Shown here piece by piece: positions 51,872 to 61,257 of a stretch of 64,000 nucleotides of DNA (positions are counted from its first letter, which is position 1; every line of letters begins with the position of its first letter). The stretch spans positions 62,001-126,000 of the forward strand of contig NZ_JBAVFV010000061.1 in the NCBI RefSeq assembly GCF_049684335.1, in the 5' to 3' direction. This stretch comes from Trichococcus sp049684335 (GTDB taxonomy: Bacteria > Bacillota > Bacilli > Lactobacillales > Aerococcaceae). The notes beneath the pieces were generated by a model. It was not told the DNA's origin. It saw nothing but the letters and a program-made list of their open reading frames with translations, and made no database searches. Made by a program: the position numbers and the translations under genes.

Positions 51872-53023
51872 TTACTCTTTTCGTTTGTTACTCATTATTA
51901 ATCCTACGCTTATGGCAATGCTTAGTAAGCCTGCAGTAATTATGATGCGATTGATTAGTTTATGATTGCGGGCGGCTGGCGAAATTTCATTTGCTGACAT
52001 AAGGATTTGAACAATCGTATTTCCCGACGACTGGGGAACTTGATTTTCTGTATATTCGCTAACTGCAGAATCACTGCTCTGCTCAAACGTTTCACTGCTA
52101 TCCTGGATTTCGATGTTTTCAGCATAATTCTCATTGCTGGATATTTCTCCTTCCATCACTTGTTGTTCTTCTTCATCAGGATATTTCAAGGCCAGTTCAG
52201 CTTCTTCCTCATTGGCTTCGCCAATTATAGTCTCTTCTGATGCAGTCGTGTACTCGACAGGTTCACCTTCATCGTATACCCTCGATCCGTATATTAGTAA
52301 TCTATACTGGTCTGTCGGATAAGGTGTGCATGTCAATAAGGTTACTAAATCCGCTCCATCCACAATCCCCAGTGAAGACGTATCATCAGGTTCGATTATA
52401 GCCTGACCTGTCACCTCGTAAATCAGCACTTTATTCAATACATATATATATAATAGATCTCCGATTTCCATTTGATCGATATATCTGAAAAATGTTGCCC
52501 CGTAATATCCTCGATGACCTGCAATAACAGAATGTGTCCCTGATCCCCCTGTCGGCAAAGATGATTCCGTCACTTGAGCCACACCTTTTGAAAGATTGTT
52601 TGTCGTAGCGCCCAAGTAAATAGGCAACGTCTCACCAATTTTAGGGATTTCAATGAAAGCAAAGACATCATCTTCTGCAATCAAACTTGGCTGATTTCCT
52701 CCTGAAGTCATCTGGTTAGTGAATGGATCGCTTAGAGGATAATGATTGGGCACAGTGTCAGTGACTTCTGCGGAAATTTCTGGTAGCTCTGTATCATTTT
52801 CACTATCCGCATTAGCAGCAATGTTATTGTTATTGATTAAGGCTGCCTCTGTAAAAAATTGTTGGATTTGACTTTCATTTAATCCTGTAATCGTATCCTT
52901 ATATTCATCTATTTGATTTTGTTGGCCTAAATTATTGTAAAAGATGACCACTTGCGGAACCAAAATAATGGATACTCCCAAAATGAAGAGCAGCAAATAT
53001 CTGTTCTTCTTTTTATTTTTCAT
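51872..53023 (-). CDS. srtC: Class C sortase with a long acidic C-terminal insertion
   Basis: A 383-residue membrane-anchored transpeptidase that joins pilin subunits. It has an N-terminal membrane helix (about 10-27), the class C lid motif DPF (near residue 100), the catalytic His in VIAGHRGYYG, Cys in TLLTCTPYPT and Arg in RLLIYGSR, then a C-terminal membrane helix (about 352-373). Between the catalytic core and that helix are about 85 residues rich in Glu, Asp, Ser and Gln, which is longer than usual. ATG 53023 has GAAGGTGG 5 bases upstream; a GTG at 53032 lies inside that site. Overlaps the other sortase by 11 bp. Confidence 0.92.
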   Translation of the reverse strand: MKNKKKNRYLLLFILGVSIILVPQVVIFYNNLGQQNQIDEYKDTITGLNESQIQQFFTEAALINNNNIAANADSENDTELPEISAEVTDTVPNHYPLSDPFTNQMTSGGNQPSLIAEDDVFAFIEIPKIGETLPIYLGATTNNLSKGVAQVTESSLPTGGSGTHSVIAGHRGYYGATFFRYIDQMEIGDLLYIYVLNKVLIYEVTGQAIIEPDDTSSLGIVDGADLVTLLTCTPYPTDQYRLLIYGSRVYDEGEPVEYTTASEETIIGEANEEEAELALKYPDEEEQQVMEGEISSNENYAENIEIQDSSETFEQSSDSAVSEYTENQVPQSSGNTIVQILMSANEISPAARNHKLINRIIITAGLLSIAISVGLIMSNKRKE

Positions 53024-53939
53024 TTTGGCCACCTTCTTTTTTGCGTCTTCTCCTGTACAGCATAATAGTAACCATTAGAAGAATAAACGCCATTGCTACA
53101 ACAAAGTAAATAATCTTGTTATCCTGTTCCTTCACATCTTTGACGGGATCAGTTACTTGCGTTTCTTTGGAAATTTCTTCAACCTCTTCGTAATCAACCC
53201 TGTGGCCTGTAACTAATAAGCGATGCGTATTAATCATATAAGGGGTACAAGTAATCAAAGTGACCAAATCCTCACCTTCAACAATCTTCAAAGAATCAGT
53301 TTCATCCGGCAATACTGTAATTATGGTATCCACCTCATAGGCGAGTGTACCGTTTATGGAATGAATGAGAAAAACATCCCCAACAGCTAATTCATGCAGG
53401 TCTGTAAATAGTTTTGCACTCGGCAATCCGTTGTGACCTGTCAGCGTTGCATGTGTACTGGTTCCGCCTACCGGCAGTGAGCTCCCCTCAAGCAGGCCGA
53501 TCCCCTCCTGAAGCACCTTCTCGCTAGTACCAAAATAGATGGGAATATCTATATCTATTTTTGGAATTTCGATATGCCCTAATGCTTCACCAACGGAATC
53601 CGACAAGGCATCATAAATGTCAGGTTCCTCATCAATAGAAACAGCAATCTCACTCTCATCGGCACCGCTATCAGTGTCATTATCCAAAATACCTTCAAAA
53701 GGATCCACATACTCGATACCGGTCTGATTCAGCTTATCGTTGTATCTCATCATTTCTGCCAGCTCTTGCCTCTTTTCTTGCTCTGTCATCTGTTCAATTT
53801 TATCTTGATAGGAATCAATCACCTGATTTTGAAAATATCCTACATATAAATTACTCAGTATTGGATACAAAAAAATGCCTAACCCTACAGCAAAGATGGT
53901 TGCCAATAGAATTTTCTGCATTTTCTTTGATATTTTCAT
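53013..53939 (-). CDS. srtC: Class C (pilus) sortase
   Basis: A 308-residue class C sortase. N-terminal membrane helix (about 10-30), lid motif DPF in YVDPFEG, catalytic His in LTGHNGLPSA, Cys in TLITCTPYMINTHR and Arg in RLLVTGHR, and a C-terminal membrane helix followed by RRRRKK. An acidic stretch (about residues 80-115) links the lid to the core. ATG 53939 is used; GTG 53948 is closer to the GAGGG ribosome site and remains possible. It comes after the backbone pilin gene and a tandem hairpin. Confidence 0.92.
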   Translation of the reverse strand: MKISKKMQKILLATIFAVGLGIFLYPILSNLYVGYFQNQVIDSYQDKIEQMTEQEKRQELAEMMRYNDKLNQTGIEYVDPFEGILDNDTDSGADESEIAVSIDEEPDIYDALSDSVGEALGHIEIPKIDIDIPIYFGTSEKVLQEGIGLLEGSSLPVGGTSTHATLTGHNGLPSAKLFTDLHELAVGDVFLIHSINGTLAYEVDTIITVLPDETDSLKIVEGEDLVTLITCTPYMINTHRLLVTGHRVDYEEVEEISKETQVTDPVKDVKEQDNKIIYFVVAMAFILLMVTIMLYRRRRKKEGGQNEK

Positions 53940-54021
53940 TTTCAACACAAACACCCTCTTTCCTGATCAAGTAGAGAGTAGCAGAGGATGGCCACCTTCC
54001 AGCTCTCTTGAACGTACTTTC

Positions 54022-54082
54022 TGTTCATCGAAGAGGCTTTCTCGGGAAAGCCTCTTCGATGAACAGGCGATAACATCGCCTG
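54022..54082 (-). repeat. Overlapping 20-bp and 8-bp hairpins between pilin and sortase genes
   Basis: TGTTCATCGAAGAGGCTTTC (54022-54041) pairs perfectly with its inverse (54046-54065) around a TCGG/CCGA loop. A second hairpin, CAGGCGAT-(3)-ATCGCCTG (54064-54082), shares two bases with it. Neither has a T run on the minus strand. The position suggests control of pilin-to-sortase mRNA ratio by partial termination, processing or 3'-end protection. Confidence 0.85.
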
Positions 54083-54112
54083 CTCATATCAGGACTGTTT
54101 ATTTAATTCTGA

Positions 54113-55789
54113 TTATTCTTCCACGCTTTCTTTCTTATACAGTTTCACTGCGCCCATCATCAATACCGATCCAATTACGGTAAAGACAATCGTACCCATA
54201 CCACCTGTAGATGGTAGCGTTAATGTAGGCGCATTCGTGATAGTTGCGGTACTTGCATCAACGTAGCTTCCTAAAGCCACAGTGAAATCTACATCAGCTC
54301 TCAAATTGTAGCCTGTTGGGGCTTTCGTTTCTTCCAAAGTGTAATTGCCGTAAGCCAAGCCAGTCACTTCGAACTTACCATTTACTCCGGATGTGAAGAC
54401 ACGCGCTGTAGCTTTATCTCCCCAAGTCCAGTTTGGTTGAAGATATTGTGTCGTTCCGGCTTTGAAAATCTTGAACTCCGCCCCGGACAAAGCAGCCGAA
54501 TCCGTTGTTTTGCCGACTTTCACAAATTTTTTGCCGCCAGTGTGGACTTCCGGCAAATCAGGGACATCCTCTTCGTAAGGTGTGCCATCCAAAGTTCCTG
54601 TTACAGTTGCATTGTTTTCGATTTCGTCATCCATCGTAACCGTTTCGTTGATGCTGGTTTTGAATTCTACTGTCACTTTATCACCTGCATGGCCGGCCAA
54701 TGAAGCAGGATTGATATTGATCATGAGTGCAGGGCCTGCTGTACCAACTGCCGGTTCAGGGAAAATATAATCTATTCCTGGTACAAGAACTTGGCTACCT
54801 GCTTTGATACTGAAAGAATTTTCATAGTCCAAGAATGATTCTAAATCATCAGAAATCATATAGCTCTCATAATCTCCGATATCTCCAGGGATAGTGGCCT
54901 GGATGAACCACGTGTTCAATTCGTTGATGTTCGCCGTAGCTGTCTTATTCCCGATTGTAGTTACAAATTTATCAACTGTCGGATACTTGAAGTTGTTGTC
55001 GCTGACATATTTCGTCACATTATGGTCATTGATCGTGATGTCGAATTCGATTGGGGTTTTGTTCAATCCGTAGCCAGTTGGTGAAACGGTCTCGATGAAG
55101 TAATAGTGGCCGACGGTAAGATTTTCGACATTGATTTTTCCGGTAGCAGCGCTTGTCGTATAGATTGTCCCGATTTTCGTGTCATCAGCGGTGCCGTCAG
55201 CCGAATCGCCTTTGTACAATTCGAACGTTGCAGTTGGATAAGTCGGTACTGTGTATCCTTCGAATGATTTCGACAGTTCGACTTTCCCTAACACGAGCTG
55301 GTTTTTAGGGTATACATGCACATCTGTATTCCAGGAAACATTATCCGGATTCATCATCGGTACATCCACCAAAAAGTTTGGCGTGAAGGATTCGATACCT
55401 GCCGGCGTTCCAGGTGCTGTGATATCTTCAACAACCAAGTAACGACCTACGGCCAAACTGTTGAAAATCGCTTCCCCGCTTGCGTTTGTGACAAGCGATA
55501 CCGGTGTGACACCCGCCGGTATCGTGGTGGCGGTGGCATCATCAGACACTTTATACACCTTGAAGGTCACCCCCGGCAGGACTGAAGTGCCAGCTGGAAG
55601 ACTTGGCAAGACCAGTCCGTCGTTATTGATCACAGGCGCGGTTGCCGTATTGTATTGCAATTTGTGGATGGTCAATGTTCCTGTCGTCGGTCTTTCGATG
55701 GCTGCGAGTGCTGCACCCGGCAGTACCAAACCAAATACGACCATAACTGATAGCAACGCGGTTAGAAAAAGCTTGACCATTTTATTCAT
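54113..55789 (-). CDS. Backbone pilin (SpaA-type, LPSTG)
   Basis: A 558-residue wall-anchored pilin. It has a signal peptide (about 1-29, ending LPGAALAA), the pilin motif WNTDVHVYPKNQ (residues 153-164) whose Lys162 should be joined to the next subunit, several CNA-B-like domains, an E-box YTLEETKAPTGY near 485 that supports intramolecular isopeptide bonds, and the sorting signal LPSTG (about 525) with a hydrophobic stretch and KKESVEE tail. ATG 55789 follows GGAGGAG. It lies 42 bp after the tip protein gene and before two class C sortases. Confidence 0.94.
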   Translation of the reverse strand: MNKMVKLFLTALLSVMVVFGLVLPGAALAAIERPTTGTLTIHKLQYNTATAPVINNDGLVLPSLPAGTSVLPGVTFKVYKVSDDATATTIPAGVTPVSLVTNASGEAIFNSLAVGRYLVVEDITAPGTPAGIESFTPNFLVDVPMMNPDNVSWNTDVHVYPKNQLVLGKVELSKSFEGYTVPTYPTATFELYKGDSADGTADDTKIGTIYTTSAATGKINVENLTVGHYYFIETVSPTGYGLNKTPIEFDITINDHNVTKYVSDNNFKYPTVDKFVTTIGNKTATANINELNTWFIQATIPGDIGDYESYMISDDLESFLDYENSFSIKAGSQVLVPGIDYIFPEPAVGTAGPALMININPASLAGHAGDKVTVEFKTSINETVTMDDEIENNATVTGTLDGTPYEEDVPDLPEVHTGGKKFVKVGKTTDSAALSGAEFKIFKAGTTQYLQPNWTWGDKATARVFTSGVNGKFEVTGLAYGNYTLEETKAPTGYNLRADVDFTVALGSYVDASTATITNAPTLTLPSTGGMGTIVFTVIGSVLMMGAVKLYKKESVEE

Positions 55790-55831
55790 CTTCTTCTCCT
55801 CCTCTTATATAATTCCCTTTTAATTAGCCAT

Positions 55832-58800
55832 TCATTGTTTCTTGCGGTAAATATATCCCGTGCTGAGCATGATCCCTAGCCCAATCAGAGTGAACACTGT
55901 CGTCCCCATTCCTCCGGTGACCGGCAATACTTGGACCGGAACATTTTCGAGAGTTTTCGAAACGTTTATATGATCCTTATCTATTACCACTTCGACATCT
56001 TCGTCAAGCAGGCTATATCCGTCAGGAGCTGTTGTCTCCACCAGCTTATAGGTGCCGTAAGGAATCTTGTTCCATGTGATTTTTCCGTCAGAATCGGTCG
56101 TGCCTCTCACATCAATCCCATCAAGATCCTTCACTACCGTTCCATCCGCATGCTGCAGTTCGAATATCGCTCCGGGTAGCTTTATTGTGGGATTCGTCTT
56201 ATCAACTTTTGTTATCGCCAGAGATCCTACATCAAGCGTATTGGTGATAGTGAAACCATTTGCTGCAGGCGTAACAACCGCCGTGTACTTGTCAACAACG
56301 ACCTCTTCGATGGTATAAACGTACAACTCATTTGGACTTGCGTATTTCGGTAGATTCGTGAATGTCCCGCTCCATACCCCATCAACGGTAGGTGTTATAA
56401 CAATAGTTTTATATGGCGCATTGCCTGTCTGATAGTTCTGATAAATATTGACAGTAATACTAGTCGGTCTCGTATTCAGCACGTTGTTATTGTCATTCCA
56501 AACCTTTGTGACCGGAATATCAATTTTATCAACTGCATTCTTTATGACCAGTGGGTTACTTGAAACCGTGACTGGGTTCGGTGTTCCAGGTTTAGTCACG
56601 GTAACCACTACCGTGCCCATTGCACTTAATCCCACAGTCACTGTGTATATTGTCGGATCTGCTATATACCCTGTCGGGGCGACTGTTTCTTGTAATGTAT
56701 ACGTCCCTCGTGTAAGACCGGTAAATTCGGCAAATCCATTTGCAGCCGTCAACTGCGTTGTTGTAGTACCGCCTTTTGCCAGAGTGAAGGTGGCTGGATT
56801 ATTGGTAATGACTGTACCAGATTCATCTTCTTTTCTGATTGTCAGGCTTCCTGTTTTAACCCTGACCCACATATAGGCGATGGCCTTACAACCGCTGGAA
56901 TCTGTAACGATTAGCTTATATTTCGTATCTACGGTAGGGGAAACAGATGGATTTTCCGCTGTTGAAATGACTGTATCGGAGCCATCTACATACCAAGCGT
57001 AGGTGTAGGTACCGTTCCCATCACCGCCAGTTATTGGTCCTCTGTAATCACCTAAACTTATGCTGTCCCCTTTAAGGATTGTTTGATCCGTCAAGGTAAC
57101 TGCAAGAGGGGGTGGAACATTAACAGTGGGTTTAGGGAATGTCTTGATAGCTGGCAAAGCATTTACGTCTGTGTAATTCAAGATCGCCGACTCGTTCGTC
57201 GGATATATCCCCGCTAACGTATCGGGTTTCGCTTGAACAACATATTTCAACTGTGCGCTCGTATAAATCGTCCCAGGAGACCATGTAATTGTCCGCGTTG
57301 CCGAATTATACGTTGCTCCAGCAGGCAAGCTGCTTTCCACTAGGTTAAAAGCATTTCCCACCACATCGGTGACGACGGCATTGGTAGCGGAATAGTTTAA
57401 TTGGGTTGAGATTTCTTCAAAAATACCTGCTAGGTCAGCTTCGGATGGAGCATTGTAGAATCCGGAATTCTGCACTGAATCAAGCAAATTTACTGCAAGC
57501 GGATAAGTATCAGCGTCGTAACCGGTCAACAAACCGATGCTGAACACTCGTGCTGAGGGCCACAAAGCTTGCCCAGCTGCTGTTGTCCTAGCGAATGTCG
57601 TTCGGGTAGCCAAGTCTTCGCTTGACAGCGGAGCATCTGGATCAGTATCCGTCCTTGTTCCTCCTATGGATATCGTTGGAACGCCATCAGAAAACAAGAT
57701 GATTACTTTTTCCGCTTCGGCCCTTGCATTACTCAATTGCTGGCCAGCTCTCGCTAATCCTGCTTCAGTATTAGTGTACTGATATGAGTTGTTTACTGTG
57801 ATGTTGGAAATTGTATTTTTTACAGTATTAGTATTAGAAGTAAAAGCTTGATTTACAGTTGCATCATTAAGGCTTCCATTCCCAGTATTTGCTCCTCCAA
57901 AACTGACAACGCTGATTCTGTTATTAGTGGTTCCATCCCCCAGAACGATATCAGTAAATGCATTGGCCGCAGTCTTCAAGCTCGCTAATCTAGTTGAATT
58001 ATTCAATGTCATACTAGCCGAACGGTCTAACACTAAAATAATATCCACAGGTTTGCTCGGTGGTGTTCCTGTAATGCCTAAAGTTACTTCATATGTTCTG
58101 CATCCCAACGTGCGCACTGCTGTTTTGTTTACAGCTATCGAGTCGGTGTAAGTTGATGCCAAAGCCATGGGACTAAATAAAGAAACAAGAGAGAATGAAG
58201 ATGTAAATGCTGAGCTGTTCGTTTTATTTTCACTCATATCCTGGGATTCGGTTTCCGTCGCTGCTTGGGCTTCCGCTTCCGCTGCTGCTTGGGCTTCCGC
58301 TTCCGCCGCTGCTTGGGCTTCCGCTTCTGCCGCTGCTTGGGCTTCCGCTTCTGCCGCTGCTTGGGCTTCCGCTTCTGCCGCTGCTTGGGCTTCCGCTTCC
58401 GCCGCTGCTTGGGCTTCCGCTTCTGCCGCTGCTTGGGCTTCCGCTTCCGCCGCTGCTTGGGCTTCCGCTTCCGCCGCTGCTTCTGCTGCCGCTTGAGCTA
58501 TGGGATTTGCCAGAGATATGGTTTTTGTATTTCCTGATGAGAGGATATCCATAGTCTCGGATTCTGCTTCGCTGACGGTGCCTACCAGCATTTTGATGGA
58601 AACTGTTTCGGAAATGGGGTCTGTAATGTCGGTGGTGAAAGTCATCGTGAGTGTTTCTGCGGCTGTGCTGTAAGTGTATCCTCTTAAGACTGTCACCGCT
58701 CCGATATCCGTACGATTGATTTGTTGAACATTCGTACTAATATTATACGGTGCGCCTAGGCCACTACTGTATTCAAGCTCCAGTTTCGGTGCCCGTTCAT

Positions 58801-59038
58801 CCTCCGAATCAAATTTTGTGATGGTCACAACCCAATCTACAGCAGTTCCTGATCCGTTGACCGTTCCGGTTGCACTCGCAGTCCCATCGTCCATCGGTAG
58901 TGATGCTTGAACGGTTCCGATATCTGCGGCTAATACATCGATTGCGGTGTAGGCAGATAAAAAAGATGGCATGATGGTCATCAATGTTATCAGCCAAAAG
59001 GCGATTCTGTCAAGCAGTATAAAGCGTTTTCTTCTCAT
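55832..59038 (-). CDS. Pilus tip adhesin with VWA domain and Ala/Glu/Gln repeat
   Basis: A 1068-residue surface protein. Signal peptide (about 1-36); beta-rich N-terminal domain (about 40-180); nine perfect 8-residue repeats AAAEAEAQ (about 188-259); a von Willebrand A domain (about 330-530) with MIDAS DRSAS (VDIILVLDRSASM); several CNA-B domains with E-box-like YTLQETVAPTGY and YKLVETTAPDGY; sorting signal LPVTG (about 1035), membrane stretch and short basic tail YRKKQ. VWA-bearing proteins of this size are tip adhesins in many Gram-positive pili (RrgA, PI-1/PI-2 and SpaC types). It is the first gene of the pilus operon; ATG 59038 has GGAGGAG upstream. Confidence 0.92.
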   Translation of the reverse strand: MRRKRFILLDRIAFWLITLMTIMPSFLSAYTAIDVLAADIGTVQASLPMDDGTASATGTVNGSGTAVDWVVTITKFDSEDERAPKLELEYSSGLGAPYNISTNVQQINRTDIGAVTVLRGYTYSTAAETLTMTFTTDITDPISETVSIKMLVGTVSEAESETMDILSSGNTKTISLANPIAQAAAEAAAEAEAQAAAEAEAQAAAEAEAQAAAEAEAQAAAEAEAQAAAEAEAQAAAEAEAQAAAEAEAQAAAEAEAQAATETESQDMSENKTNSSAFTSSFSLVSLFSPMALASTYTDSIAVNKTAVRTLGCRTYEVTLGITGTPPSKPVDIILVLDRSASMTLNNSTRLASLKTAANAFTDIVLGDGTTNNRISVVSFGGANTGNGSLNDATVNQAFTSNTNTVKNTISNITVNNSYQYTNTEAGLARAGQQLSNARAEAEKVIILFSDGVPTISIGGTRTDTDPDAPLSSEDLATRTTFARTTAAGQALWPSARVFSIGLLTGYDADTYPLAVNLLDSVQNSGFYNAPSEADLAGIFEEISTQLNYSATNAVVTDVVGNAFNLVESSLPAGATYNSATRTITWSPGTIYTSAQLKYVVQAKPDTLAGIYPTNESAILNYTDVNALPAIKTFPKPTVNVPPPLAVTLTDQTILKGDSISLGDYRGPITGGDGNGTYTYAWYVDGSDTVISTAENPSVSPTVDTKYKLIVTDSSGCKAIAYMWVRVKTGSLTIRKEDESGTVITNNPATFTLAKGGTTTTQLTAANGFAEFTGLTRGTYTLQETVAPTGYIADPTIYTVTVGLSAMGTVVVTVTKPGTPNPVTVSSNPLVIKNAVDKIDIPVTKVWNDNNNVLNTRPTSITVNIYQNYQTGNAPYKTIVITPTVDGVWSGTFTNLPKYASPNELYVYTIEEVVVDKYTAVVTPAANGFTITNTLDVGSLAITKVDKTNPTIKLPGAIFELQHADGTVVKDLDGIDVRGTTDSDGKITWNKIPYGTYKLVETTAPDGYSLLDEDVEVVIDKDHINVSKTLENVPVQVLPVTGGMGTTVFTLIGLGIMLSTGYIYRKKQ
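58262..58477 (-). repeat. Nine in-frame 24-bp tandem repeats in the tip adhesin gene
   Basis: Nine copies of a 24-bp unit encode AAAEAEAQ each. Copies differ only by C/T changes at two synonymous positions, so repeat number can probably change by slippage or recombination while keeping the frame. Confidence 0.93.
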
Positions 59039-59176
59039 ACTCCTCCATCTCCTCTATATTTAGAAAGTGACGGTACAAGTGACTGGCGCAGTGGATTGAA
59101 ACTGCTGATGAATCACGCAAGTTAGCCAATTATCCGAAAATACGGACTTTTCTTGACTCAATCCAGGGGCTGTTAA

Positions 59177-59406
59177 GGACCACGTACAAAGAACAGTGAC
59201 AAACTGCTTTACTCAAAACGGATCTATCGAGAACAAGGAATAATCAATGGGAGGGGTAAAACGTGGGCATTTCGGATAATCGATCCGAATGAAATGGATG
59301 CCTTCAAAATTGCTGGCAAACCTTTGAGGTACATATATCAGAATAACTATTTCCGCATGCTAAATAAGTTTGTTGAAAAAACTTACATATTATTAGCGTT
59401 TTTTTA
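59177..59406 (+). pseudogene. Possible remnant of a protein gene
   Basis: An open plus-strand frame of about 75 codons between two stops reads like a real protein in its middle (RIYREQGIINGRGKTWAF, then RIIDPNEMDAFKIAGKPLRY), but has no suitable start codon or ribosome site. It may be the decayed end of a gene displaced when the pilus locus was gained. I cannot name a family, and chance is possible. Confidence 0.25.
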
Positions 59407-59786
59407 ATTTTATGAGATGAACCGCACGCTTGATTGAAGCTATATTTGCATACAAAAAAAGCTTATTTTTCTGCAATTTTTCCATTGAATTTATTTTCAG
59501 AATAAATATGTGAAGAGTTTATAAGGGATGTTTTGCTGAAGGGGACTTACGGGATGTCTTGTGAAACGATCCGACGATAAACTTAAGTTTAAAATAAATG
59601 CATTTGTTTGATTGGTGTTTTTGTTTGATTCAGGAAGTAAAGTTGTGAAAGTGATCAGATGGTTTGCTCAATGGATTGAGCGGAGGATGTAGTTCTGGTG
59701 TTGGGGGTGACGTGATCACCGACTTATGTTGTAGGAGTTTTTCTAGGTTGGATAGAATATCGCGATAGGATTTTCTACCTGTATAC

Positions 59787-59815
59787 AATATAGAATAAAT
59801 TAGAGTTTTCGTCAA
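59787..59815 (-). promoter_or_regulatory. Promoter upstream of the pilus operon
   Basis: TTGACG (59815..59810), a 17-bp spacer and TATATT (59792..59787) on the minus strand. It is the best promoter in the region and faces the tip adhesin gene about 740 bp away; a closer, weaker promoter cannot be excluded. Confidence 0.65.
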
Positions 59816-59933
59816 TAATTATTAAGCAATTTCCGGAAGGAATCGGCACTAATCCTGTTTCTTCTCAAAAAAAGGTTGTCCCACCGCGGATTACCGACGC
59901 CTTCAAAAAAATGCGTTATTGTATTTTTTTCCG

Positions 59934-61112
59934 TCACTCCAGCATTTCTGCAGGGATGACATTCTTCACGATGGAAAGATAGTTATCCGGCGTTATTTTC
60001 AATCCTTCATAACCGTTCAACCCATGCTCTGAGGCCAATTCTTCCGAGTAATTTTCCAACTTGTAAATTTTGAAATCACGCCTTGAGTTTTCGACATTCC
60101 CCGGATCCGCAACATAATGTGAAACGGTAGGCTCGAATTGGACGTTTTCGACGGTTATATTGTCATCATCAGCAACAACAAAATCAAAAGTCACCATGCC
60201 GCCGAGCGTATTGTAATCCGTCAGCGAATGCGCGATGAAATTTCCTAGTGAATAGACCACAAGGGTTTGATTTTGGTTCGCGCCCGTCACCCACTCGATC
60301 GGTTGCAGGATGTGCGGATGGGTACCGATGACTACATCGACCTCCAAGTCGGCGAACAATTGTGCATAAGTGTGCTGCATTTCATTGACTTTCTGCGTAT
60401 TTTCATCACCCCAGTGCGCTGAAACAATGACGACATCGCTGACGTTTTTGGCATTAGCCACATCCTGACGGATCAGTGCTTCATCAAAGTACGAAACACG
60501 ATAGGAAGTGTCGGGCTGAATGCCATTCGTCCCATAGGTATAGGTCAAGAAGGAGAACGTGACGCCATCCCTTTCAATCGTCCGGATCTCATCCCGGTCG
60601 GCCTGGCTCTCATAAATGCCTGTATAGACAACGTTCTCCTGTTCATTCCATACGGCTAGGGAATTGAGGGCGCCGGGATAGTCATAATCCAGTGCATGGT
60701 TCGTTGCGCCATTGACCAAATCAAAGCCTAGATCATTCATATCCTGGGCGATTTCGGGCGGTGTGTTGAACGCCGGATAGCCGGAATAGTCATAATCATT
60801 CCCGGCACTGATCGTTTCTTGGTTCAGAAATGCGATATCGGCTTCCTTGATATCTTCTGCCACGTTTTCGTAGATGAACTTGAAATCATAAGTGCCGTCC
60901 GCCAGTTCCGCATCCCGAAAAATAGAATCGTGGATCAGGTTGTCACCGACTCCGATGAAGGAAATCACTTTTTCCTCCTCTTTTTCAGTAGGTACATCCG
61001 TTTGTTCAGAAGAGGCGTCCACGGATTCAACTTCAGAAACCGCATCCGGTTCATCTGCGCACCCCCATAAACCCAGAACAGCCACCGACGCCACTAACAT
61101 TTTTCTCCTCAT
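59934..61112 (-). CDS. CapA-family (PgsA-like) lipoprotein
   Basis: A 392-residue protein with a lipoprotein signal (VLGLWGC, Cys near residue 18), an acidic linker and a CapA metallophosphatase-like fold (about 48-380): ISFIGVGDNLIHD, FLNQETI, NHALDYD, VSAHWGDE and GTHPHILQPIEW carry the metal-binding residues. CapA/PgsA proteins take part in poly-gamma-glutamate export and anchoring, but many stand-alone homologues have unknown roles. No capB/capC genes are nearby. ATG 61112 follows AAAGGGG. Confidence 0.87.
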   Translation of the reverse strand: MRRKMLVASVAVLGLWGCADEPDAVSEVESVDASSEQTDVPTEKEEEKVISFIGVGDNLIHDSIFRDAELADGTYDFKFIYENVAEDIKEADIAFLNQETISAGNDYDYSGYPAFNTPPEIAQDMNDLGFDLVNGATNHALDYDYPGALNSLAVWNEQENVVYTGIYESQADRDEIRTIERDGVTFSFLTYTYGTNGIQPDTSYRVSYFDEALIRQDVANAKNVSDVVIVSAHWGDENTQKVNEMQHTYAQLFADLEVDVVIGTHPHILQPIEWVTGANQNQTLVVYSLGNFIAHSLTDYNTLGGMVTFDFVVADDDNITVENVQFEPTVSHYVADPGNVENSRRDFKIYKLENYSEELASEHGLNGYEGLKITPDNYLSIVKNVIPAEMLE

Positions 61113-61257
61113 GTTATTCCCCTTTCTGCAGGATTTCTGTGCAATATTCGACAATTTGATTATACCGGACACTTCCTCCTTTGTCACTTTGACTAAATTT
61201 GTCGCAGGCTTCTTTAGTTTTTTATGTTTTTAGTGGATATGCATGAATTGCGTGCTT

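Larger units (their letters stand above)
59039..59933 (-). other. Long region upstream of the pilus operon
   Basis: An 895-bp gap without an accepted gene. It holds a strong minus-strand promoter at 59787-59815, which would give a leader of about 740 nt before the tip gene, and AT-rich DNA (59380-59640). GGGATGT occurs twice near 59530 and 59550. A coding-like plus-strand fragment at 59177-59406 is listed separately. No regulator gene (RofA/Nra type), often seen beside pilus loci, is present here. Confidence 0.6.

Noticed and set aside
58167..58554. Long plus-strand open frames opposite the tip adhesin repeat
   Set aside because: They are produced by the 24-bp repeat read on the other strand and give low-complexity Trp/Ala/Ser or Leu/Pro strings without ribosome sites.
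59177..59406. A complete functional gene at this position
   Set aside because: There is no start codon with ribosome site and the frame begins after a stop; at most it is a remnant.
59630..59815. 61-codon minus-strand frame upstream of the pilus operon
   Set aside because: Its TTG start coincides with the -35 box, it has no ribosome site, and its Pro/Ser/His-rich sequence does not look like a protein.
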